Shown piece by piece: positions 10,289-21,807 of a DNA stretch of 64,000 bases. Each line of letters opens with the position of its first letter. Within the stretch, counting starts at the first letter, position 1. The position numbers were made by a program, and so were the translations under genes. The DNA is from Siphonodentalium dalli (Eukaryota > Mollusca > Scaphopoda > Gadilida > Siphonodentaliidae): contig CP136066.1 of NCBI GenBank assembly GCA_032622095.1, positions 50,812,911 through 50,876,910 on the forward strand, written 5' to 3'. The notes under the pieces were generated by a model that ran no database searches, was not told where the DNA came from, and saw nothing but the letters and a program-made list of their open reading frames with translations.

Positions 10289-11387
10289 TCAATATATGGT
10301 GTAACTTCCGTGTCGATGCAGGACGTGTTGACATCTTGCCCTCATGGTGTTCACAAGCTTTGCTACACGGTTTTGCGGAATTGCTGCCCATTCCTCTTGT
10401 AAAAGACGCCGCAGATCAACCATAGTGGTCAACTCGCCGGTAAACAGCCCTCTTGAATTGATCCCATAAGTGTTCGATGGGATTCAGATCGGGGGAATTT
10501 GCCGGCCATACCATTCGCTCGATCCCATTGGCAATCAGAAACTCGTTCACAACCCGGGTTCGGTGGGGGCGGGCATTGTCATACATACGTACGAGCTGGT
10601 TACCAGCCACCTGATCTTGTGGGATGACATGTGGTAGGAGCACATCGTCCCGGTACATCACACCGTTGAGGTTGCCGTTGATCGGGACCAGTTCTGTCTT
10701 GGTACCAGCGCGAATCCCTCCCCAAACCATGATGCTGCCGTCACTGGTTGAACACAACAGTCCACGTGCTGCTCCCCGCGACGGCGCCAAACTCGTCTTC
10801 TGCCATCAACATGTCGCAGACAAGCCCTCGTCTCGTCGGTGAACAAAACGTTTGTCCATTGTCGTCTTGTCCAGCGTGTGTGTCTGGCCCACGCCAACCT
10901 CGCTGCCTTGTGTCGCGTCAGGAGGGCTGCCTTGTTCACCAAACGCCGGGCCCGTAGCTGGGCACCATGTAGCCGGTTCCGGATGGTCTGGCGGCTGAGT
11001 CTTCTGGCCCCTCTACCAGCGACTGTGTGCACCTGGTCTCGTATCTCTACAGCTGAAAAACATGAGAATGACCATACTTGGTTGCGTTACGAAAAAAATA
11101 AAATGAATATTTTCGCCCATTTGAATAACGAAAATGTCCTTCGCACCTGTAAGTGTTCGCCTCCTCAGTGCCGTCAATGCGATAAACCTGTCATCGCGTG
11201 GTGTTGTCACTTTTGGACGCCCGCTCTTTGGTCGATCCTTCACCGAACCAGTTTGCTGAAATTTCACCCGTAGTTTCCGAATGGCATTCGGCGACACACC
11301 CATTCTCCGCGCTACCTGCTTTACTGGAGTATTGGCTTCCAAAAGCCCAATGGCAATCGCACGATCCTGTTCTGTAAGGTGCGGCAT
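10289..11387 (-). pseudogene. Tc1-like DD34E transposase, broken
   Basis: Cut-and-paste transposase relic of the Tc1 group. Reading leftwards from the Met codon at 11385-11387: a helix-turn-helix DNA-binding region (MPHLTEQDRAIAIGLLEA, then VARRMGVS and SGRPK), then TRRLSRQ-type sequence, LFTDE (first catalytic Asp), MVWGGI, DNARPH (second Asp) and SPDLNPIEHLWD (catalytic Glu). Thirty-four residues separate the second Asp and the Glu, the DD34E spacing of Tc1. The frame is interrupted: about 90 bp of A/T-rich sequence (about 11055-11147) intrudes after the HTH region, and further shifts occur near 10790 and 10420. The C-terminus reaches a stop at about 10289. I could not find convincing terminal inverted repeats, so the element ends are not given. 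Confidence 0.88.
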
Positions 11388-12147
11388 CGTTGTGTGCATG
11401 AGATCGCACAAATTGAACTGAATCTGTATCCAAAAAAGTGGGATGACATCGATTTCATGCAATGCAACGGCCGCACCGTGACTACAGGTCAAATAGGGGA
11501 TTATCCTAATCTGTCGCTATACCGATACCGCTCAAGAGATAAAGAACGCGAGGGTAACCCATTTTTCGCCGAAGCTATGGACCTCCGAATGGTGAAGTGC
11601 GATTTTGAAAAAACATCATTTTCATCTTCAATTGTTGACCAGTCGAGCATGCAATGGACCAGAAAATTTAAATTTATGCTACACACTGGCAGAATGCTAT
11701 AGAACATACATGCCAAATTACATCAATATCCGATCATTAATTCGGAAATATCGGTCGTCATTTAGGGGGGAACTTACATTTTGTGCGGTGTTTATATATA
11801 TATATATTAGTGCCCCCTGGCCCTTTACCCAAGTTCACTGCTTCTGCCACCTTGATCCCAAAAATAATATTTACTAAAATTCTTGACAGAGAATCATTAA
11901 TAAGAAGCATTTATTTTGGCTCTAACTGTATGCGGGGTATGCCTACACATGTCAAGTGAAATCTGACGTTTTTATAAACATTCCCTGGAGATCTGCTAGA
12001 GGTCATTAGTTCCCAATTACAACAACAATCTATCATATGTATTGTTCAAATCTTTCATAAGGACATTTAACACATCCACCACTTCACACGAACATAATTG
12101 GCAAACTTGAAAAGTTCTTTGAAAGAACCACCAAGTCTATTTAGCTC
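11388..12147. other. Unassigned intergenic sequence
   Basis: Probably includes the lost right end of the Tc1-like element. No gene recognised. Confidence 0.35.
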
Positions 12148-12345
12148 AGATCAGTAGTGAACAGTTGGTAATTTCGATGTAGATATTCACCGATCTACAT
12201 ACATGAAACCTCTCTAGCCACCTATCCTGTTTAGATCTACTTCTTTTAAAGTGATTATGAAAACTTCTGACTTGTGGTCTCCAGAGTTGCAGTCTGGTGA
12301 GCGACCCCACAGTATTTGACTGTCTTGTTTAGTAGGCTATTCTTA
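12148..12345 (+). repeat. Dispersed repeat (GATCAGTAG...), copy 1
   Basis: About 195 bp, closely matching 41957-42160 in the same orientation (CCGATCTACATACATGAA, CTGTTTAGATCTACTT, GTCTGGTGAGCGACCCCAC). Confidence 0.75.
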
Positions 12346-12666
12346 TATGAGTACATATAAATAAATATTTAATCGGACGGGTGATTACAGATATTAAATA
12401 TCGAATGCAAACTACAGTGGACACACATCCATTATCACTATATTAAATCAAGATACATGATATCAGTTAGGATTAATCGAGGATTAATATCAACAAAATA
12501 ACGATGAAGTTTGTTTTCAAGGAACTTGGTGTAAATAACATTTATTTAAAAAAATCAAACATATTACACAAACACAATACACATATAAATAGAGAGATTT
12601 GGAAAGAGGATTGGAGAACAAGTTAATAGCTTTTTAAAAGTCCGCTCTTCTATTCAAGGAACTTAA

Positions 12667-13105
12667 CCCTTTCAGTGCCAGGTCCGATTTTTGTATCAAC
12701 CCATATACCCTGTGCCAATGCATTCTCTTATATATGCGAGTCGACCATAGGTCGCCTCGCATATATAAGAGAATGCATTGACATAACAATTTTTCATCAT
12801 TTGTTATTATTTTTTACAATTTTAATAATTTTTTCTAATATTCTTTAACAGACTTATTTTGTAGGTTTAGTGCCAGGGAATCTTACGTTTTTCATGGGCA
12901 TCAAATTATTACTATGAATACTTGGTGATAGTTTTGAGTTATAACATGCCCCTATCCAGTTTGTTTTTAAATTCGCTTAAGCATACCCAAAACAAATTCA
13001 ACCCAAAAACAAAATCTAAAAAAACAAAAACAATTTTTTTTTTTAGGGCCGATTTTACAGACCGTTAATTAGGGCCGATGAGATCGGCCCCTGGCACTGA
13101 AAGGG
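12667..13105. mobile_element. TTAA-target MITE, family C copy 1
   Basis: Termini CCCTTTCAGTGCCAGG and CCTGGCACTGAAAGGG with TTAA on both sides (12663-12666, 13106-13109). It contains one GCCAATGCATTCTC-type hairpin near 12715-12782, although its termini differ from families A and B. It is non-coding. Confidence 0.88.
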
Positions 13106-13133
13106 TTAAAACACCAATGCGAAATTCATGTTT

Positions 13134-13380
13134 GGTACCACCCCCCCCTACTTGGTGACTTCCATGTCCATACGTATTGTGTAGCAATGTGGTGACTGAT
13201 CGGAGGTCCAGAGCCAGTCAGTATGCCAGAAACTATCATAAAGTTTATGTCTGGAAGGATGATATATCACTACATGGGTTACTGTTTGTGTACTACGCAT
13301 GTCGCTCACACAGGGGCCAGGGCTAATCGTTCTTCGGGGCTAAAGCATATACCATATACCAATGGCATTCCATGACAATG
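13134..13380 (+). repeat. Dispersed repeat (ACTTGGTGACTTCC...), copy 1
   Basis: About 245 bp that recurs in reverse complement at 42308-42547 (GAGCCAGTCAGTATGCCAGA, GTCTGGAAGGATGATATATC, CATGTCGCTCACAC). Confidence 0.75.
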
Positions 13381-13554
13381 ACAACTGGTGATTTGTATTC
13401 AGTTTTATGGGCAAACTTTATTTAGCAAACACAAACTTGGCTACTTCGAGTTATGTCTACCAGAAAGCTTGCATTTGAACCGGTTTTGGAACCTGAGACC
13501 ATATATAGATCCTCTACAGGGACCTAAATGTGTTCTGAATGATACATGTATAAT

Positions 13555-13990
13555 AATAATTATACCCCCTTTTTTTTAAAGGGGGGTATACTGTTTTGCA
13601 CCTGTCCGTCCATGCGTCCATCCGTCCGATGTCTGTTCATGTCCTAACTTGAACAGTAGTGCTCGGATCTCAATGAAATTTTGTATGGCTGTTCATTACT
13701 ATGAGGGAATTCAATAGAGCGTTACATCGTTTTGTTCGGATTTTCCGTTCTAGAGTTATACATCTTTGTTTATCTGGAAATGTTGGTTGTTTTGGTCCAT
13801 CCAATGTCTGTTCAGCTCATAACTTGTACAGTAATGCTCGGATCTCAATAAAATTGTGTATGGATGTTCACCACTATGAGGACATTTAATGGCACATTCA
13901 AATGTTTGTTTTGTTTTTATTGTTCTATAGTTACTTATCTTTGTTTATCTGAAAATGCTGGTGTTTGGGTCCATCTGTCTGAGTATAGCC
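13555..13990 (+). repeat. Dispersed GGGGGGTATACTG repeat
   Basis: Begins with a palindromic ATACCCCCTTTTTTTTAAAG then GGGGGGTATACTG, followed by GTCCGTCCATGCGTCCATCC and two diverged units with GCTCGGATCTCAATGAAATT. Similar repeats are common in bivalve genomes. The family is not classified here. Confidence 0.65.
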
Positions 13991-14914
13991 CTCATAAGTT
14001 ATAGATATGCCCATTCGGGGCGGTATGCCACGAGGGGGTATGCACCGGACGACAGTTCATCTCTTGTTAGTAATGGCAAAGCAACATGACTACCAGAACA
14101 AGTTGAACATATATACAGATCACCGGTCACCCCCTCCCCCGAGTTAGTCATACGTTTGTATATGTATTTTTTTTTAATCGGGCTTGCTTGTTGCGTTTGC
14201 TGGTTTGTACGTATCATTATTTGGAATAGTTAGTCAAAAGGATCCTGATTTTCCTCACGTATGAATGACTGTACAGCTAAGAAAATTGTACCAAAGTTGG
14301 GGGGGGGGGTTCGAGACACCACAACCAACCCATGTCCCTGTACAACTGACAAGTTTTGTGTGTTCTCCACAACATCTTCGGAATTTGATTCAGGAGATCT
14401 AGAGCTGTTAGAAATTCTTGCCCTCATCAATAAACACACTTTAACTTGAAAAAAAGGTGCGATTAAGCCGGATTGGCAGCTAATTAGGTGCCAAGTATAT
14501 ACACATGAAGAAAAGCATGACTAATTTCACAACAAACATGAACATTATAAATATAAGATACAAATGATACTTGTGTCAAATACATGAGCCATGTTTGACG
14601 CTGGGAGAACATTAAACATAGTATCGGAGACCACGTGGGTTTCAAAATCTGACCTAGCATCGGGAATTAGCTCCGCCCCCGTAATCGGATTCGGATTCTG
14701 AATCCAGATTCCCACGAAATAAACGACTCTGGGAAAAGGCTCGATGCAAAGAATCCAAAATCAAATAATTAATGTTGGTACGAATCGTTAGTGATTTTGT
14801 TTTATGTAGACTTACCCTCTATCAAATAGGCGTGGTTACAAGAACGGAGCCACCGATACAGTTTAAATGGATCTTATTGACAAATACATGTAGTACCCGC
14901 CATATCAAATCCAG
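13991..14914. other. Unassigned intergenic sequence
   Basis: An open frame near 14261-14449 (+) ends in a run of acidic residues, but it has no splice context or family I recognise. No gene is claimed. Confidence 0.35.
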
Positions 14915-14978
14915 TCGTAAGTCAGGGGGGGGGGTCGGAAAACATTTCCAGGCACGTATGATGGGGTGGGTGGGTGTC
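14915..14978. repeat. Poly-G containing dispersed repeat fragment
   Basis: AAGTCAGGGGGGGGGGTCGG with TTCCAGGCACGTATGAT. The same sequence occurs inverted at about 17096-17162. Confidence 0.6.
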
Positions 14979-15915
14979 CACACCGTATTACCGATCCGGA
15001 TTACCACCGGTCACGATGCGGATCACTACCGGCTGTTTTGACAAAAGCGTGCCACGTGGCATCATTGTAGTTGGATCATTTTCGCCTTACATTCTGTGGA
15101 AGGTGTGAATTTTTTCTCCCTTCGTGTATAGGAGTAACTGGGCTAGCGGAGGACGCCGATAAATCTGATAAGTATACAATATATGTTCACTTATTCTTAT
15201 ATTTGTAACGCATGTTTACCATTGTGTTTCATTATTTCGAGCAGTAGCTGATATGGATGGTTCATGTTTTATTTCTTTATGCGGTATTCTCGTGGTACGA
15301 AAAAATAGACCATTTACTAAGTCATTCGCCTAATGTACACGTTTGTATGTTCGATTTGTGGCCATCTGTGACGTTTTGAACATAGATACCCATGAAATGA
15401 ACGGGTACGGATCTGTACCGGCAGGTGATGCGGATGTGCACCCGCATCCGACACAAAATAGTGAACGGTGCCGATCCGCATCCTGTTTTTTGGAACCCAT
15501 GAGTATGGAAATCGATACTACGCGTTTAATTTACATTCAACTTGACAAACCATATTGCCATTTTGTACAGTTATGGACATTCTTGTATACGCAACAGAAA
15601 TAAGAGAAAATTCCATGCATTTGCATCATGTACATGTATTGTGCCAATGAAGATAAATAATGGGCCACGTGCAACTAGATCCTAGTAACATATGCTACCT
15701 CTAAGATTATCGTAGGCGATTATTTTATATTTTCTTGGCGTGGCCATTTTCTAATGTATGTAAGAAAGACGGCGGCAACAAACTTTGTGTGGGTTACATT
15801 CAGATATATAATATAATTAACGTTTTAGTCGACCTACCGTTACACAAATTGCCACTTTGAGCCGGTAGTGATCCGCATCGTGACCGGTGGTAATCCGGAT
15901 CGGTAATACGGTGTG
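14979..15915. mobile_element. 937-bp inverted-repeat element with 5-bp target duplication
   Basis: About 55-bp near-perfect terminal inverted repeats starting CACACCGTATTACCGATCC and containing TCACGATGCGGATCACTACC. They are flanked by GTGTC on both sides (14974-14978, 15916-15920). The interior repeats diverged GATGCGGAT / ATCCGCATC motifs near 15425-15485. No transposase is seen. A 5-bp duplication is used by Transib-type elements, but the terminus is not a convincing Transib match. Confidence 0.8.
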
Positions 15916-15920
15916 GTGTC

Positions 15921-16955
15921 TCTCGGGTCCGAAAAGCAGTTTTTACCATGTGCCAAATTTTTTTTCCATTTCTGCTATTGAGTCTTATTTTGATGTGTTT
16001 TGTACAGAAACAGGTCATATATAGTTAATAGCAATGCTATATACTATATATAGAGGTTATCAGAAGTTGGATCAGTTGCACAATGGCCAACAATAAACCT
16101 AATTCAACTTGACAGAACAAGAAACTGCGCTATTGGAAAAACCAAATTTAATCAGAATTCCATCTACTGATACAACAAAATAAGAATAACTATGCAGAAC
16201 TCAGCTGAAAATAACCAATAAAATGAAAGCACACTTGACCATATGTGCCACGGAAATAAAGATATAATAAATAATGGAATAAAATAGACTTTTGACAATG
16301 TAAAACATAAAATCTTAATCACAGTAACAAAGATTGTATCGTCACTGATATCGTGAGCAAAAAAGAAGTGAGATTTAGCTATCCATCCATATGTTATCCC
16401 AATTATTACGAAGCCTATTACTTCAGGCAGTGGATACCAGCCTGCCATTACACGCTATAACATGTTTCCTCAGTTCTGGTTTCTGAGATGCCCCAAGAAG
16501 AGTCATGCGGGTATATCATGGTTATGTTTGGTATTAGCATTATTCTTAAAATTGGGATGAACAGTTGTATTTCCACATGTTTTGATAAACAATTTGATTC
16601 AAGCAATATATCACACCCTGTATCACATAGCAAATATCAAAATATCAAATAATCTGAAATGTGTTGTACCATGTAGTCTGTAGAATACTCAAATGTGATT
16701 ATGTGACTAGATCATGTGACTATATATTATGAAACTGAATGTTAATACAAACTTTGGCACTCTGCTTATCCCTAGAAATGTGATTATGTAGACACATTTC
16801 TTGATTAATGACACTTATATCATAAATTCAAATAGTATCGTTATCTTCATTATGTACTGTTCTATTAAAATCTCGCGCAATAAACTATGATAATGCAGAA
16901 TAATCCTTTATAATCAGGGATAATCAGCTATTTGGTTGGTCAATTGATAATTTTC
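15921..16955. other. Unassigned intergenic sequence
   Basis: AT-rich. Hydrophobic open frames on the minus strand (16164-16633) look like AT-composition artefacts. Confidence 0.35.
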
Positions 16956-16961
16956 TCAAAT

Positions 16962-17165
16962 TTAGGGGGGGGTGGGTGTCCAAAACTGACCGGAAAAAAA
17001 TTCCTGAAACGGAAAAAAAGGGTGGGTGTCCAAAATTGCCTGGAAAAAAAGGCCGGAAACGGGAGAAATTGGGTGGGTGGGTCCCCCGAGGCCGGAAAAA
17101 ATTTAAATGATCATACGTGCCTGGAATTTTGTTCCGACCCCCCCCCCCCCTGCATAAGTCGGGAT
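16962..17165 (+). repeat. G-rich degenerate tandem repeat
   Basis: Three diverged units of GGGTGGGTGTCCAAAA followed by a GGAAAAAAA-rich segment, then the inverted poly-C repeat also seen at 14915. Clusters of GGG make quadruplex formation plausible. Confidence 0.6.
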
Positions 17166-17173
17166 TTGTTTAA

Positions 17174-17320
17174 CCCTGTGCCAATGCATTCTCTTATATA
17201 TGCGAGTCGGTCGACCATAGGTCGCCTCGCATATATAAGAGAATGCATTGGCCTAAAATTGTTTTTACAATTTTAATAATTTTTTCTTGTATTCTTTAAC
17301 AATTTTATAATTTCACACAT
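17174..17320. mobile_element. TTAA-MITE hairpin fragment
   Basis: TTAACCCTGTGCCAATGCATT hairpin (about 17178-17254), then the A/T spacer of family A. The second hairpin and right terminus are missing. There is a 4-bp GTCG duplication in the loop. Confidence 0.7.
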
Positions 17321-20300
17321 ACAGAGCCCCAGACAAACATGAGCAGACGACACTCTTCTATATGCTTCTATATATATGTGGGGCTCACTGCAGGGTAATG
17401 GATGTTTTTTTTATTTTATGTCCTATTTTCCATGATACATATTTTGCACACAAGGAGATGGAAGCCTGTTGGTTTTTCTTTTGTAGTCATTTGCTGACCG
17501 GTGGGAGGTTTTTACTTGTACTATAGCAGATAAGTATAAAGCATAGTAAAGTCAATGCTCAAAGCGGCATTTCCAACAACGAAGATACCAGTGATGCGGT
17601 ATATTAGCTAAAACTATGTTGCTATATCTTTCGAATGTGGGTTGCTCTGTTTGGTGCTGGTGCTGTTTGGTGCTGGAGTGTCGTGCCACCCCATGTGCCC
17701 TCGTGGTCATCCAAAAGTAACTTGACACTTGCTTGTAAGACGAGCTACCCCCAATATGGACAGTTATCCCAAGCTTGAGCAACACCAATAGATCAGGAGA
17801 TACATCCTACATCCACTATAAGTTTCTCTGGCACACATTTGACTTACCGACCTGTCTTGTGAATCATATGAACTTCTGAGAAATGTTTATTTTGGACCAC
17901 TATTGAAAATATATATTTTGTTTTGCAGTCACATTACCCATATATTTCTATATACGCGAGTAGGTAGGATTACTTCTGGGAGGCTGCGTATACAGAAGAC
18001 AACATATAGATGGGAGTTTTGGAATTACTTTTATCATGGAGAATGATTACATTTTTGACTTTTGGTATGTACGTTTTAGTACATACTGCCACCAAAATGA
18101 AAATGACGACAATTGCAATCAGTTGTATACATGCCATACACAGGTTTATATCAGGAAATATATAACAACTTTCCAGATAAGTCCAAAAATAATGTGAGTA
18201 GGTGGGTACCCGATGATGCCAGTAGGTCGGATTTCTGAAAACATACCATATTTTGATTTTGGCCGTGCATGATTTCAGCATTCTAATTCCAACAGCCAGT
18301 CATATCTAACGCCAGATGTGTTACAGTTAAATTCAAATGCATCTATAGTTATCATTGTTACAGTGTATATGTATATCAAATAATGGAGACACTGACTCAG
18401 AATGAGTTGTATTGCTTCAAATGTGCTTGCTTCAGTGAATGTGAACAAATTCTCATTTCTTATCGAAATGGTCATGTATTGATCGGAATGGCACAATGAT
18501 ATGTTCCTCAACCCACATCTAGGTTAAAAACAGGCCCCGACTTCGTCTGGCCCAGACTGCGATGATGGTATCCATGACTAATCCACCTCATGTACAATCA
18601 TATTTGGTAGCACGCAGAATAATATTCACTGAGAAAGACTGATTATGTCAAAGGTGACTGGAATAAATAACAAACCGACATTAAATGTATTACTGTTACG
18701 CGCGGTTCTTTGTTTTAATTAATCCTGTTCATTTGCGAATACCTTGCTCAAATGACGACTGATTTCAAGCAGCACGGATTACTTGAGCACGAAAGATAAT
18801 GAATGCAATATTCGTCCATCCTGGGCTGCATTTGGTGGTCATTTTAAATAGAATTGTGCATCATTATGATTACATTGTGTCCCAAAATAACACGATACAA
18901 TGAATATAATCATACTTTGGGTTGCATGAGACATTGCATGGCGGTGATGATGGCGATTAAGTGAAACATGACATATTTCACCATTTTCTAATCCAGAACA
19001 ACATGGAATTACGGTATGGTGCACACTAAATATCTCCGCCACGTTACCGTACAGTATGTATGTTGTGCCTTCCGAGAAGATAACAAAAAGGGCTTCAGAT
19101 TATTTTTGGAGGAAAAAAAAACCTAAAATTAATCAAAATGTGGTGCCAGGAGGTGCATTGTGTAAAATTTTCACTTTAATGTTCGAGTTTGTAGACCGGG
19201 ATATGTATCTTAAACCATAGTTTATAAGATCTTATAAGTTTATCAACGGCCGTTATGTTAGTTAGGCGATTTAAGAAAGTAATCGTGCGTTCTTACATAT
19301 TTCACAATTTCCACCTATATATAACGGCCGCCATATTGGCGGCCATCTTGGGATTAGTAGGCTATTTTTTAATTCAAGACGAAATGAAATTGCGGTGTAC
19401 ATAAATTACATCCACCCTTACTACATTGTATTCCTTTTTGCCTTCTATGAGATGACAAAATGCATTTTAGATTATTGGGGGGGGGGGGGCTGGGAGGGGG
19501 GCAGAATCTAAACTTTATTAAAATTTCGAGTTAGGTGCTTAGTAAGCGAAAAGTTGCGCTTAATTATAATTATTTGCGCTTAATTGTAATCAATTGTAGT
19601 CCCCACACTGTTGTTGAGCAACTAAAACCAAGAAGGATAATTATTATGCGGTTTGGGCGAAAAATATATATCACAAAAATTCAGCGTCAATCATACTGTG
19701 ATACAATAAATATAAGGACAATATATGGGGATATGTAGGTTGTGATTGCAATGGTAATGTAAAGCATACACATGTAGAATCGCTTAGAAATTGTCACGCT
19801 TCTCTCACCTAGGCACCACATTGTAAACAAGCTAGCGGAAAATTGCACCAGCACTGAAACAACACAAGAATTCCATATGGTCTCGTATATGTCTGTTCGT
19901 ATAACTGGGTTTTCCACAGCATTGTTGTCATCTACTTTACAGCGACGTTTGCACTTTTATGCATTTTTGTGTGACAAGTGGTCCCCTTAGATCGCTGTTT
20001 TCTCGACTATTGGTGGCTCTTACATGACAGTTGGCTAATATGGATAAGTTCGTGAATTATTGTAGCTCACATGAGGTTCAACAGTAGGGTGTTAACGTGT
20101 TATCATTGTGTTAAAATCAGACTGTTTTCAGTGGGAGAAAATGTTGAGAAACCATACCCAGGCATTTTGTGTAGCATTTTTCTCAGAAATAGAAACTAAG
20201 GGAGGGCGAAGAAGCGTGCATCAGTTGACTAATATCACCCTACAGGGCTGTGGAGCGTTTATTGTAATAAATATGATAATTACCTGTCCATGTAGATATT

Positions 20301-20599
20301 ACTGAATTTTTTCGTCTCGGTCGCTCGAAAAAATCGCGATTTGACCGCCACAGCGCCCGTACACTCCAGCACAGCGGACATACACCCGCCACAGCATGCA
20401 CAGCGCAGAGACGATTGGTCGGTGTGGCAAAGCAATATTAGTTAATGACAAAATAATTACATTATTTCAATTGCAAAACTGCTTATTCTTGGAATTAAGA
20501 TTGATATGCATTTTGAGGTTGGGGAGAACTGGGACATTGTCAGTTTGTCAATATGTGAATCAGGGATGACATGGGGGTTGGGATGTCGCATTCCCAACT
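17321..20599. other. Non-coding stretch without recognised genes
   Basis: No exon, RNA gene or transposon end that I can support. It includes GGCGGCCATCTTGG near 19335 and a poly-G run near 19480. Confidence 0.35.
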
Positions 20600-21000
20600 T
20601 TGGTCAATGTTTTCAATAGTTGGAGATTTCATGCCTGACACAACATATTGAGTTGGAAATATCAGACCAAAGAGAAGTTGAATTATTTTGGTAGTGTCAT
20701 TTGCAACCACAATTTAGTGTGAAATGTGTTATTTTGTAGCTAATATATTTGACTCAAATGGTCATCAGTGGAAATGTTCCAACCTTAGAGGGTGGAGTCA
20801 ATTCGAATATTTGCAACAGTTGGTGAGTTGGAAACCTTGAGGTACCAGTTGGAAAATTCCAACCGATGTATGGTGCAGATAGAATTTCTCAAATATGGAA
20901 ATTTGTGGGTCTGGTTATGGAATGGGGGGGGGGGGGGGTGGTGCAGTTGGAAAAAATTCGAAAGTGCATGGACCCCCCCAATGGAGATGCTCTAGCCACG
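20600..21000. repeat. GTTGGAAATTTC dispersed repeat with poly-G
   Basis: Repeated GTTGGAAAT / GGAAATTCCAAC words around a 15-nt G run. Related sequence is at 24700-25360, 41840-41955 and 46050-46385. Confidence 0.5.
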
Positions 21001-21807
21001 TCCCTTGCTAGAATCCATTCAAAATTGGTAGGTTGTCGAAATTGGCCAAGCATGACATATGCAGCATAAATGCAGGATTACATGCACATGTACATGTATA
21101 TAGTCAAATGTATTAGTCTAATGAATGAAAAGACATTGCCATCATATGCAATTCATGCAAAATAGTTACATGAAAACTAGCGACATGCATGTACCGTACA
21201 TATATTTCTTACAATAAATTCTTGTTGTCAAACCATGGGCCTCATGTGGGCCTCATGTGGAATTATTCAGTATGTTTGCCTGTACCTTTAATCTGTCCTG
21301 AGGTGAATATCTCAGATATCTTTGATATTCAATTTCTCTGTTATGATGATATTTGGCATCCAAATTTATAAATTTATGGATTTTAATCGAGAATATTGTT
21401 TATTTAAGCACCAATTGGCCGTCCCACTTTGACCCACCAAATGACCCACATCTCCCCCACACTGGCCCAGTTCACCCCCCCCCCCCCCAAACATTTCATT
21501 TAATTGAGTTATCTCCCTTGTAATATGCTAATCAGACAAACAATATCTTCCATTGAGTTCGTATATCCAGTGTGTTTGTTAATACCACACAGCCTTTCAG
21601 CAGTTATCTACAATAACCAAAATAATTGGTTAAATTTATATACTGAAAATATTTCTCGTATGTCTATATGAAACATCTTTTTTCGGCGCCAATGGACAAT
21701 GGGTAATTTGGATTAACATGTGATGTTCTTATCTAATTTTCACCCGTAACATATGTACTACGTGTATATATTAAATAATAACACCACAAGCCACAAGCAG
21801 TCGACCA
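21001..21807. other. Unassigned intergenic sequence
   Basis: No gene recognised. Poly-C near 21475. Confidence 0.35.

Noticed and set aside
10624-11273. Plus-strand frames of 69-144 codons over the transposase
   Set aside because: Shadow frames of the minus-strand transposase, which has clear DNARPH and SPDLNPIEHLWD motifs.
11379-11877. Open frames beside the Tc1-like transposase
   Set aside because: Antisense shadows of the transposase leader and AT-rich flank; not a second gene.
16164-16633. Hydrophobic minus-strand frames that could be a membrane protein
   Set aside because: AT-rich DNA read on this strand yields Ile/Phe/Leu-rich frames. No conserved motif or paired splice sites.
19335-19352. 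YY1-type promoter site (GGCGGCCATCTTGG)
   Set aside because: The word also occurs near 24430 and 60478 without nearby genes; too short to call a promoter.
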